DNA of 5,461 nt, taken from assembly GCA_027061865.1 (NCBI GenBank), contig JAMOVZ010000438.1, positions 1 through 5,461 on the forward strand, given 5' to 3'. Below are positions 1 to 5,461 of the stretch, one piece after another. The DNA comes from Desulfobacterales bacterium. GTDB lineage: Bacteria; Desulfobacterota; DSM-4660; Desulfatiglandales; Desulfatiglandaceae. Positions within the stretch are counted from its first letter, which is position 1, and each line of letters starts with the position of its first letter. Under the pieces are notes generated by a model that was given only the letters and a program-made list of their open reading frames with translations, was not told the DNA's origin and made no database searches. The translations under genes and the position numbers were made by a program.

Positions 1-828
1 CAGATACTCGTGGTTCCCGTGTGTTACGATGCCTTGACAGCAAGACTGGTTGAAAGGGCTGGGTTTGAAGCAACATTTATGGGCGGTTTTGGAGTTTCGG
101 CCTCGCGTCTTGGCTTGCCTGATACGGGCTTGATCTCATATGCAGAAATGGTTGACCAAGGCCGCAATATTTGCGGCGCTGTTTCTATACCCGTAATGGG
201 CGATGGAGATACTGGTTTTGGAAATGCTTTAAATATTAAGCGGACGGTCAAAGGCTACTGCCAAGCCGGCTTTGCCGGCATTATGTTGGAAGACCAGGTG
301 ATGCCCAAGCGTTGCGGCCATACAGAAGGGAAAAAGGTTGTATCTCGAGATGAGGCGCTTTTACGTATCAAGGCGGCTGTTGATGCCAGGGAGGAAGGCG
401 CAGATATCCTCATCATTGCCAGGACTGACGCCAGGGCCCCTTTAGGCCTTGAAGAGGCCATTGAACGGTGCAAGGCCTTTGTTGATGTGGGGGCAGACAT
501 CACCTTTCTTGAGGCCCCTCAGAGTGAGCGTGAAATGTTGGCGTATTGCAATAGTGTCTCTGGTTACAAAATGGCCAACTTGATTGAAAACGGCAAAACC
601 CCTCTATTGTCTCCCAAGAAGTTGGAAGAGATGGGCTTCAGGATCGTGACTTATGCCCTAACATTGTTAAACGCCTCCATTGCCGCTGTAGAGAAGGCCT
701 TGACTTGCTTGAGAAAAGGGGAAGCGGTTTCCGGCCTCCTCAGTTTCCAGGAACTGAAACAAATAGTCGGGTTTCACGACTATGACGCAGAGCTTCAGCG
801 TTATTACAAAGAAAATAACGATCTATAA
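1..828 (+). CDS. Isocitrate lyase/PEP mutase superfamily lyase (methylisocitrate lyase-like), 5' partial
   Basis: The reading frame is open from the first base (Gln-Ile-Leu-Val-Val-Pro precedes the Tyr-Asp-Ala-Leu motif), so the true start lies upstream; the GTG at 10 is not the likely start. Numbering from that codon, the family landmarks are in order: YDAL at 6-9, the metal-binding GDGDTGFG at 64-71, EDQ at 94-96, the catalytic loop KRCGH at 100-104, ARTDA at 137-141, FLEAP at 166-170 and the substrate-side NLIENGKTP at 190-198. The Cys and His of the loop are the mark of the carbon-carbon lyases (isocitrate, 2-methylisocitrate and 2,3-dimethylmalate lyase); PEP mutases and oxaloacetate decarboxylases of the fold lack this Cys. 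The visible part is the short form (about 290 aa expected), not the long isocitrate lyase. Such proteins are often annotated carboxyvinyl-carboxyphosphonate phosphorylmutase. Exact substrate is not decidable here; a cytosolic Mg-dependent lyase releasing pyruvate or glyoxylate is the inference. The next gene is an aminotransferase that could use such an oxo acid. Confidence 0.88.
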   Translation, partial: QILVVPVCYDALTARLVERAGFEATFMGGFGVSASRLGLPDTGLISYAEMVDQGRNICGAVSIPVMGDGDTGFGNALNIKRTVKGYCQAGFAGIMLEDQVMPKRCGHTEGKKVVSRDEALLRIKAAVDAREEGADILIIARTDARAPLGLEEAIERCKAFVDVGADITFLEAPQSEREMLAYCNSVSGYKMANLIENGKTPLLSPKKLEEMGFRIVTYALTLLNASIAAVEKALTCLRKGEAVSGLLSFQELKQIVGFHDYDAELQRYYKENNDL

Positions 829-855
829 GTCTTCAAAAATTATTTAGCTTGTCTC

Positions 856-870
856 AAGTAAGCCTTACTT
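856..870. repeat. Perfect 7-bp inverted repeat, possible operator
   Basis: AAGTAAG and CTTACTT are exact reverse complements separated by one base, giving a 15-base palindrome 28 bases after the lyase gene and about 40 bases before a candidate -35 box. No T-run follows, so it does not look like a terminator. It could be a dimeric repressor or activator site for the downstream aminotransferase gene. A palindrome this short can also occur by chance. Confidence 0.35.
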
Positions 871-911
871 CACAAATAATCCTCCAGCTCACCGCCTTTC
901 TTCTTGTTGGG

Positions 912-941
912 TTGACACAGCAAGGGGCCTCTCATTATCCT
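912..941 (+). promoter_or_regulatory. Candidate sigma70-type promoter before the aminotransferase gene
   Basis: A perfect -35 hexamer TTGACA lies at 912-917 and TATCCT (4 of 6 matches to the consensus -10) at 936-941, with an 18-base spacer. Transcription would start near 948, leaving a leader of roughly 20 bases that still contains the ribosome binding site at 954-960. This would let the aminotransferase be transcribed apart from the lyase. Judged by eye only. Confidence 0.4.
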
Positions 942-966
942 GCTCAAATATCAAGGGAGGAATTCT

Positions 967-2157
967 ATGAAAATTAATCCTGCAAACTTTGGGGACATTG
1001 ACCCAGGGAATAGGATCCTGATGGGGCCCGGGCCCAGTGATGTGCCTCCAAGGGTGCTTCAAGCCATGTCAGCACCATGTATAGGCCACCTAGACCCTTA
1101 TTTTCTCCAAGTGATGGACGAGACCCAACAGCTCCTGAGATTCCTCTTTCAGACAAAAAATCCATTGACCATTCCTGTATCCGGCACGGGCAGCTCAGGC
1201 ATGGAAACTTGCCTAGTAAACCTGGTGGAACCCGGCGACACCGTGCTTGTTTGTGTGAATGGGGTGTTTGGCACTAGGATATGCGACATCGTCCAAAGAA
1301 TAGGGGGCGATCTCATTCGTATTGATGCCCCATGGGGCCGTGCCATCGACCCGGAGGATGTAAGGCGGGCGATACAAGTCAATAGGGTGGACATAGTAGC
1401 GGTGGTGCACGCTGAAACCTCCACAGGCGCCTGCTCTCCCATCAAAGATATCTCGAAGACGGCCCACGAGGCAGGAGCCCTATTCTTGGTGGACATGGTC
1501 ACCTCTCTTGGCGGCATGGAAGTGGCTTTGGATGAAATGGGCATTGATGCGGCCTTCAGCGGAACTCAAAAATGCATATCCTGCCCCCCGGGGCTCTCCC
1601 CCGTCTCCTTTAACCCAAAGGCCATGGAAAAGCTCCAAAACAGAAAAACGCCTGTTATCAGTTGGTATCTGGATATGTCAATGGTAGCAAGCTACTGGAG
1701 CCCTGAGAGGAAATACCACCACACCGCTCCCATCAACATGATCTATGGCCTCAGGGAGGCCCTACGCATTATTGCCGAAGAAGGCCTTGAGCAAAGATGG
1801 GAAAGACATAGGGTGAATCACAGGGCCTTGGTGGCAGGCATTGAGGCCATGGGGCTCAGCATGTTTGTGCCAGAGGAAGAGAGGCTCCCCATGCTGAACA
1901 CTGTTTTGATCCCGGATGGGGCCGATGATCTTTCAGTGAGAAAGGCGCTGCTCAGCCAATTTGGTCTGGAAATCGGCGGAGGGCTTGGTGATCTGGCAGG
2001 TAAGGTCTGGCGGGTGGGTCTCATGGGCCATGCCGCCCGGCCAAAAAACGTGTTCCTGTTCCTCTCAGCCCTTGAGACCATTTTAAAGGCCCAGGGCGTA
2101 AAGGTGAACAAAGGGGCGGCACTGGATGCTGCATCCTCGGTTTATGATTCGCTTTAA
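967..2157 (+). CDS. Alanine--glyoxylate-type aminotransferase (PLP-dependent, class V)
   Basis: This complete 396-aa protein has the length and motif order of the alanine--glyoxylate / serine--pyruvate aminotransferases (human AGXT is 392 aa). Visible landmarks are GPGPSDVPPRVL at 20-31, the PLP-phosphate loop SGTGSSGME at 72-80, HAETSTG at 148-154, the PLP-ring Asp176 in VDMVTS, the Schiff-base Lys202 in SGTQK followed by CPPGLSPVSF, the dimer-mate YHHTAP at 250-255, and Arg349 in WRVGLMG, which matches the substrate-carboxylate Arg360 of human AGXT. The stacking Trp of AGXT is Phe101 here, a common bacterial variant. Family knowledge gives the reaction: an amino donor (Ala or Ser) plus glyoxylate yields glycine plus pyruvate or hydroxypyruvate. 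The ATG at 967 is chosen because AGGGAGG lies six bases upstream. It follows the ICL-family lyase by 138 bases on the same strand and converges with the Cas02710 gene, leaving only 11 bases between stop codons. Donor and acceptor specificity is not certain; aspartate or phosphonate-related family members cannot be excluded. Confidence 0.9.
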   Translation: MKINPANFGDIDPGNRILMGPGPSDVPPRVLQAMSAPCIGHLDPYFLQVMDETQQLLRFLFQTKNPLTIPVSGTGSSGMETCLVNLVEPGDTVLVCVNGVFGTRICDIVQRIGGDLIRIDAPWGRAIDPEDVRRAIQVNRVDIVAVVHAETSTGACSPIKDISKTAHEAGALFLVDMVTSLGGMEVALDEMGIDAAFSGTQKCISCPPGLSPVSFNPKAMEKLQNRKTPVISWYLDMSMVASYWSPERKYHHTAPINMIYGLREALRIIAEEGLEQRWERHRVNHRALVAGIEAMGLSMFVPEEERLPMLNTVLIPDGADDLSVRKALLSQFGLEIGGGLGDLAGKVWRVGLMGHAARPKNVFLFLSALETILKAQGVKVNKGAALDAASSVYDSL

Positions 2158-2168
2158 TAGTGAAGCTT

Positions 2169-3425
2169 CTATAACAGAATTGTAGGGAACCTTACATTTT
2201 GTATTGTTTTTTCTAGATCTTTAACTGTTTGCCGTACAAGCTTTTCCAAGTAACTCATCATTTTTTCATACGTTTCGGCTGAAATGGGGTTGAAGCCATG
2301 GGCAAGTATAGAATTGTTCCTGATATAGAGCAGTTTTTTTGAAAGGTCTTCATTCGAAACAAATTGTTTTCCCACACTGTTGCCGAGTTCTGCCAACAAG
2401 GAAAATGACTGATACAAAGGCAGCATAACCTTTCCTTCCCTTTTATTAAAATATTTGGAAAATTTTTTTCTGATCTCTAAAGGAAGATGCTCTATGTCCA
2501 CATCCGAGGTATCCGCTTTTCCTTTTCTCACCTTATATAAACCTTCTTCATTGATATGCATCTGGGCGATGTATTCACAAAGCCTATATAACCTTGCTAC
2601 AGCGTCATCATACTTTTTTTCAATATCGCCCCTGCGTCTTGCATTCTCTAATAGATCCACAGCCCTTTCCTGGCAAAACTGTTCATTGATTTCCTTGTAA
2701 AGAACCTGTTTATTAGCTTTTATAATTCTAGCTATCTCCCATTGTGCGGGCACATCTTTTTCATTTATGTCCTTCAACACTGAGAAGGCCCCGTTCAAAT
2801 CAAACCGGTCCCATAGGCCATAAGCCTGGCTCAGGCTCTGGAGCTGTTGACAGTCATGCACAAAATCTGGCGATTTATAGAGTTTTTTTGCCTTCTCCAA
2901 TGTCTGTATGCAGGAATCAAATTGGTAGGCATTAAATAGCCGAATAGCTTCGCGAAGCAATAGCTCTGCTGTAATCCTGTTTGGCCTGATGGAAACTACT
3001 TTTTCAGTTCCTGGTATGACTCTGCCACCATTATCCCTTTCACCGCTAATATAGCTAAGAGTGCCTACACCCAAATTGATTGCTGCAAGAGTGAGCCCTG
3101 CAGACATTGCCTTTGTGCCGGAGGTAAAATCAACAACAATGTTTTCTGGAGAGATTCCACTATCAATTAAGGCCTTAATTCGTTCCTCACACTCCGTGGC
3201 AATACCTTGGACATCATTAGGATCTCTGATGATCACTTCTCCAGTTTCTCTTCTTGCGATGACCGGGCTTGCCATTATATAGGGCATCGTTGACTTGGCA
3301 CTGACCTCGGTCTTTATAAATAAAACATAGTCGGGCCTTTCCCTATCAATAGAGTAACAAATGGCTCCTGCAATATCTTCACCACTTTGGCCAGTGCCTA
3401 CTGTTATGATCATTGCCTTTTTCAT
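2169..3425 (-). CDS. CRISPR-associated CARF-HEPN protein, Cas02710 (TIGR02710) family
   Basis: This complete 418-aa protein has an N-terminal Rossmann-like CARF domain (about 1-150): a first strand ending in GTGQSGEDIAG at 10-20 and the signature DFTSGTKAMSAGL at 99-111, where cyclic oligoadenylate is bound in this superfamily. A helical middle follows (about 155-290, including YDDAVARLYRLCEYIAQ at 272-288). The C-terminal HEPN domain carries RNNSILAH at 369-376, the Arg-X6-His ribonuclease motif with Arg369 and His376 as catalytic candidates. Established for the class: type III CRISPR complexes make cyclic oligoadenylates that bind CARF and switch on HEPN RNA cleavage. The ATG start has AAGGAA at 3434-3439, eight bases upstream. 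It lies 27 bases after a 59-codon gene on the same strand, probably one transcript, and downstream of CRISPR repeats and a cas6 remnant. No frameshift or loss of motif is seen, in contrast to cas6. No cas10 is within the window, so its activator must come from elsewhere, or it is an orphan. RNase activity is inferred from motifs. Confidence 0.85.
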   Translation of the reverse strand: MKKAMIITVGTGQSGEDIAGAICYSIDRERPDYVLFIKTEVSAKSTMPYIMASPVIARRETGEVIIRDPNDVQGIATECEERIKALIDSGISPENIVVDFTSGTKAMSAGLTLAAINLGVGTLSYISGERDNGGRVIPGTEKVVSIRPNRITAELLLREAIRLFNAYQFDSCIQTLEKAKKLYKSPDFVHDCQQLQSLSQAYGLWDRFDLNGAFSVLKDINEKDVPAQWEIARIIKANKQVLYKEINEQFCQERAVDLLENARRRGDIEKKYDDAVARLYRLCEYIAQMHINEEGLYKVRKGKADTSDVDIEHLPLEIRKKFSKYFNKREGKVMLPLYQSFSLLAELGNSVGKQFVSNEDLSKKLLYIRNNSILAHGFNPISAETYEKMMSYLEKLVRQTVKDLEKTIQNVRFPTILL

Positions 3426-3452
3426 GAATACTATTCCTTATCAGAGATCAAT

Positions 3453-3632
3453 TTAGCAGATAGGTCTTTTATTCGAACATTTCGATTTATCAAGTTTCAA
3501 ATTGAAGCTCCAGCGCCCTGCGCCAAGCTCCTTGAGCAATTCTTGTTCCTCTTCCTCCGACATCCTTTTGAACCCAATTGATACCAAATACTCCACTACT
3601 GAGTCGTCTTCCTTCTTCGTGGTACTTGTCAT
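3453..3632 (-). CDS. Small hypothetical protein (59 aa) upstream of the CARF-HEPN gene
   Basis: Not recognised. The frame runs from ATG at 3632-3630 to TAA at 3455-3453 and has a strong ribosome binding site, GGAGGG at 3639-3644, six bases before the start. The product is hydrophilic with no membrane segment: an acidic Lys/Asp/Glu-rich start, a predicted helical part around residues 11-36 with the run SEEEEQELLKEL, then GRWSF at 39-43 and a basic tail with two cysteines (52 and 59). It ends 27 bases before the Cas02710 start on the same strand, so the two are probably co-transcribed and perhaps functionally linked. Its location next to a potentially toxic RNase suggests a regulator or accessory role, which is only inference. 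The strong Shine-Dalgarno sequence and operon-like spacing are the main evidence that it is real; a chance reading frame of this length is possible. Confidence 0.55.
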   Translation of the reverse strand: MTSTTKKEDDSVVEYLVSIGFKRMSEEEEQELLKELGAGRWSFNLKLDKSKCSNKRPIC

Positions 3633-3687
3633 AGCCTTCCCTCCATTAATCTCAGCGTTTTCTACAGAGTACCAAAAATATCCAAAC

Positions 3688-3736
3688 TCAAATAGTCCAA
3701 TTAGTCAAATAGTTAATTGGTCAAATGGTCAAGTCG
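3688..3736. repeat. Imperfect tandem repeat of about 8 bp, with an embedded inverted repeat
   Basis: Six consecutive units of 8-9 bases are seen: TCAAATAG, TCCAATTAG, TCAAATAG, TTAATTGG, TCAAATGG and TCAAGTCG. Read on the - strand each resembles TTTGAC or TTTGAG followed by AT-rich bases. Within it, CCAATTA (3697-3703) and TAATTGG (3714-3720) form a perfect 7-bp inverted repeat with a 10-base gap. It lies 50-100 bases upstream of the 59-codon gene, between it and the CRISPR remnant, so it could be a regulator-binding array or part of the promoter (TTGAC-like boxes on the - strand), but no convincing -10 box is placed. It may also be simple slippage-derived sequence. Confidence 0.6.
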
Positions 3737-3821
3737 TGATCCATTAGATCCCGCCCGTAAACAGACAAGAATCAAGTTTTAGAATGCCACGGATTGTGGC
3801 CTGGGCACTACTAGCTACCAT

Positions 3822-3932
3822 ATCGCAATCCCCTCGCGCCGGGTCATCTCTTCGAACCTTTATTGAGGGAGTGCCCATTGAAAAGAAGCAGGTCGAGTCG
3901 CAATCCCCTCAAATCGGGTCATCTCTTCGAAC
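3822..3932 (-). CRISPR. Residual CRISPR array: two 36-base repeats, one 39-base spacer
   Basis: Two copies of a 36-base unit lie at 3822-3857 and 3897-3932, offset by 75 bases, with a unique 39-base spacer at 3858-3896. They match at 31 of 36 positions. The mismatches are the edge base (3822 against 3897) and one block, 3836-3839 against 3911-3914. On the - strand the repeat begins GTTCGAAGAG and ends GGGGATTGCGAC, resembling the usual ATTGAAAC-type repeat end, so the - strand is the likely crRNA sense. In that sense the left copy, which is the altered one, is last, as expected for a degenerate terminal repeat. CCC and GGGG arms flank the variable block, so the changes fall in the presumed hairpin loop. 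No leader is seen: the right repeat abuts the cas6 remnant directly. No further repeat is found 75 bases away on either side. Two copies is minimal for a CRISPR call, but repeat length, spacer length, repeat end and the flanking Cas6 and Cas02710 genes all agree. Confidence 0.78.
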
Positions 3933-4506
3933 GGAGATCGGGGGTTAGGCGATTTTTGTATTTTAATCGGAGAGGGGTAACAAGGGTTACTCTGATACAA
4001 TTACCGGATTGACCAGAGGCGGTCAAATCTTGAAAGTCAAAATCAGGCACATCTGGCATTTGTATCCTATCATCCTTCTTTTCATATATGATTTTCTCTC
4101 TATGGAAAACCTTTTCCAGGGAAAATCGCCCTCTTTGCCCATTAACTCTTCTCCCAATTCCCAATTGTCCCATCTCTCTAAACGCATATACGAAATAGGG
4201 AAGTTTCTTATTCATATCCCCAAAAAGTATCAGGTCAAATTCAAAAGCGCTTCTGGGGGGAAACTTGTTCTTTTGATTCAAGGGAGGCTCAATCACAAAG
4301 GGGTGAGGTAGTTTGGGAGATTCGAACACATGGACATAAAGGCATTGATTCTTGAGCAAACATTCTTTGCAATTTTGAAGTCTTAAAGCGCAGACAACCC
4401 TCTTGAGGGCCCTGCCAAAAATACCTCTGAATGTGGAGCCCTTATAGTGGGGAAGATGCGCCTCACTTTCAAGGTGGCAAGAAAAACGGTATTTTCATAG
4501 AAGCAT
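3919..4506 (-). pseudogene. cas6: Cas6 pre-crRNA endoribonuclease remnant (nonsense at codon 4, C-terminus lost)
   Basis: The - strand frame from 4494 to 3919 encodes a 191-residue piece of the RAMP Cas6 family (PF10040 type). Counting from ATG 4506: KYRF at 5-8, KGSTFRGIFGRALKR at 22-36, a Cys cluster at 39, 46, 49 and 55, HPFVIEPPL at 68-76, LPYFVYAFREMGQLGIG at 102-118, RGRFSLEKV at 125-133 and TPLRLKY at 177-183. Two lesions are visible. The only plausible start, ATG 4504-4506 with TGAGGTG at 4509-4515 upstream, gives Met-Leu-Leu and then TGA (4495-4497) directly before KYRF. At the other end, the last cas6-derived codon is CTC at 3934-3936; the CRISPR repeat begins at 3932 and supplies the final residues and stop. 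Intact relatives run on for about 90-100 residues, so the C-terminal third is gone. Family role: cutting CRISPR transcripts within repeats. Internal initiation at TTG 4357-4359 would drop the conserved N-terminal glycine-rich segment. A sequencing error at the TGA is possible but would not restore the lost end. Confidence 0.82.
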
Positions 4507-4582
4507 GACACCTCATTATTTACCTTCAAAACTAGAGGTTAGAAACAATTGCAAGATTGCAAAAGGGAAGGATTTACATCCG

Positions 4583-4608
4583 AACCATAGGGTCCCATAG
4601 CTGTGGTT
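4583..4608 (+). repeat. Imperfect inverted repeat in the gap between toxin and cas6 remnant
   Basis: AACCATAG (4583-4590) can pair with CTGTGGTT (4601-4608) on + strand RNA through eight base pairs including one U-G wobble, with a 10-base loop, followed by TTGTT. It is the only structured element noticed in the 204-base gap 4507-4710, which otherwise holds no gene I can support. No + strand gene precedes it, and on the - strand the stem has a mismatch and no T-run, so a terminator role for the toxin gene is doubtful. Confidence 0.25.
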
Positions 4609-4710
4609 TTGTTCAAAGTCATTTTGGTTCAAAATAGCTCTAGTAGCCAGCGATTGTGCCATAACTTAGCCTGGAGCAACTTAGTGGAGGTGAATGCCCT
4701 TAGAGATCTA

Positions 4711-5340
4711 CTACAACTCCACACCCAGCTCCCTTTCGAAAACTTGGATATTGGTCATAAAGTATTTTTTTATTTCCGGCCATTGCCACTGTTTTCCTGA
4801 AACAAGCATTGGGGGGAGGGGATCGCCTTCGGCATCCTCGAAAAAAATAAGGCTTTTTACCACGTGATAGATATTTATGTTTGTACGGCTGAAACGCTTT
4901 TTAAAAAACTGGCATACTTGAGTGACACTGTATTTTGTAAGAAGGGCATAGAGATCAATGAAATCCTTCTTGGCACCTCGCTGTGAGATTGTCTTTATCT
5001 TCTCAGCAGCGATATCCCTTTCATCTGCCAATTGAATCCCCTTCCATTCAATTGGTTGAAATATAAGGGGGGACTCATAGAAGAGTAGAGATATGGTGAT
5101 ACCTTTTAGCTCAAAGTGCAGGGTGCCGGATTCGGCAAGGAAAATCTTGTTAGGCGAAAGAGCCCTTATGAAGGGCTCTACTTCAAACATTTGCACAGAA
5201 AAGAAATCCAGATCATAGGACCTTCGATGTCCGATCTGAAGGGCCAGTCCAGTGCCACCTGCCAAATAAAAACCCTTTAGCTGAGAGCTGATCTGGTCTA
5301 GGACTTCTAATGCCTCTTTTGATAATACTTCCTCAAACAT
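4711..5340 (-). CDS. AbiEii/AbiGii-family nucleotidyltransferase toxin
   Basis: This complete 209-aa protein shows the AbiEii-type minimal nucleotidyltransferase pattern. FYLAGGTGLALQ at 24-35 holds the GGT nucleotide-binding turn. HRRSYDLDFF at 38-47 contains the Asp43 and Asp45 metal pair. DERDIAAEKIKTISQR at 106-121 and KKDFIDLYALL at 124-134 give the conserved Lys114, Lys125 and Asp129 of the family. Known members are toxins of type IV toxin-antitoxin or abortive-infection systems and transfer nucleotides to RNA or other targets, blocking growth after phage attack. The ATG at 5340 is chosen because GAGGAAG at 5345-5351 lies four bases upstream and the protein then starts just before the domain. 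It overlaps the 3' end of the preceding - strand gene by 34 bases, the tight coupling typical of a toxin with its antitoxin. The length is at the short end for AbiEii but fits the branch paired with small DUF6922-like partners. Toxicity and target are inference. Confidence 0.85.
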   Translation of the reverse strand: MFEEVLSKEALEVLDQISSQLKGFYLAGGTGLALQIGHRRSYDLDFFSVQMFEVEPFIRALSPNKIFLAESGTLHFELKGITISLLFYESPLIFQPIEWKGIQLADERDIAAEKIKTISQRGAKKDFIDLYALLTKYSVTQVCQFFKKRFSRTNINIYHVVKSLIFFEDAEGDPLPPMLVSGKQWQWPEIKKYFMTNIQVFERELGVEL

Positions 5341-5461
5341 GCCACTTCCTCGAATGGGATTCCAAGCTTATGGGCCCAGTATTTTCCTGTTTTGGGCAGT
5401 AGGCCCCGTCTGGATCTTATCACGGCGGCTATTTCTTGCCTGCCATAAAGTGTAAGTAGCC
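5307..5461 (-). CDS. 3' end of DUF6922-like protein, likely antitoxin of the AbiEii pair (5' partial)
   Basis: The - strand frame open from the window edge encodes 50 residues ending at TAG 5307-5309. It starts LLTLYGRQEIAAVIRSRRG, followed by LPKTGKYWAHKLGIPFEEVACL near the end. The order YG-x-x-x-I, then SR-x-x-L-x-x-KT-x-x-[FY]WA-x-x-LGIP-x-EEV-x-CL, is what I recall of the C-terminus of DUF6922 proteins, which are regularly found directly upstream of AbiEii-like toxins. The start and N-terminal part lie beyond the window. Its last 34 bases overlap the toxin reading frame, so translation of the two is probably coupled. The antitoxin role is inferred from position and family association, not from a recognised DNA-binding domain in this fragment. 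Confidence 0.6.
   Translation of the reverse strand, partial: LLTLYGRQEIAAVIRSRRGLLPKTGKYWAHKLGIPFEEVACLRKYYQKRH

Noticed and set aside
2158..2180. Terminator between the convergent aminotransferase and CARF-HEPN genes
   Set aside because: Only 11 bases separate the stop codons; the GAAGCTTC palindrome is short and has no T-run.
3502..3747. 81-codon + strand open frame
   Set aside because: It is antisense to the 59-codon gene that has a strong Shine-Dalgarno site and operon position, and runs through the octamer repeats.
3733..3760. Possible third CRISPR repeat (GTCGTGATCC start)
   Set aside because: Only the first few bases resemble the repeat, and the distance to the next repeat is 89 rather than 75 bases.
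3975..3995. Short inverted repeat GTAAC...GTTAC
   Set aside because: It is a 5-bp stem lying within the cas6 coding remnant; chance is enough to explain it.
4009..4311. 100-codon + strand open frame
   Set aside because: It lies antisense to the cas6 remnant, which has clear family motifs on the - strand; the + strand product shows no recognisable domain and no good ribosome binding site.
4495..4497. TGA in cas6 as a selenocysteine codon
   Set aside because: The position is three residues from the start in a family not known to use selenocysteine, and the gene is also truncated at its 3' end, so ordinary decay explains it better.
4603..4800. 65-codon + strand open frame
   Set aside because: It partly runs antisense to the AbiEii toxin gene and has no ribosome binding site or recognisable motif.

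Overview
The window looks like an accessory, defence-rich stretch of a bacterial chromosome. Base composition is moderate in the metabolic genes and more AT-rich from about 3430 to 4700. Gene content (an ICL-family lyase, a class V aminotransferase, Cas6 and CARF-HEPN proteins of the kind common in anaerobes, and an AbiEii toxin) would fit an anaerobic delta-proteobacterial (Desulfobacterota-like) lineage. That assignment is inference from protein style; no marker gene is present.

Left part, 1-2157, + strand, metabolism. An isocitrate lyase / PEP mutase superfamily enzyme, cut by the window start, keeps the Lys-Arg-Cys-Gly-His motif of the carbon-carbon lyases. After 138 bases, holding a palindrome and a candidate promoter, comes a complete PLP-dependent alanine--glyoxylate-type aminotransferase. 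The pair could make and then transaminate a 2-oxo acid such as glyoxylate.

Middle part, 2169-4506, - strand, a decayed CRISPR locus. Reading in gene direction (right to left): a cas6 remnant with an in-frame TGA at codon 4 and no C-terminal third; a two-repeat, one-spacer CRISPR remnant with no leader, whose first repeat begins exactly where the cas6 reading frame is cut; a short array of about 8-bp imperfect repeats; an unrecognised 59-codon gene with a strong ribosome binding site; and an intact 418-aa CARF-HEPN protein of the Cas02710 (TIGR02710) family, expected to be a cyclic-oligoadenylate-activated RNase of type III CRISPR systems. No cas10, cas7, cas1 or cas2 is in the window, so the effector looks like an orphan, or is served by a system elsewhere in the genome.

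Right part, 4711-5461, - strand, toxin-antitoxin. A complete AbiEii-type nucleotidyltransferase toxin follows, with a 34-base overlap, the 3' end of a gene resembling DUF6922, the likely antitoxin. Together with the CRISPR remnants this makes a small defence island next to housekeeping-type metabolism. The most interesting points are the hidden cas6 pseudogene fused to a CRISPR repeat, the intact RNase effector left behind, and the small gene in front of it.
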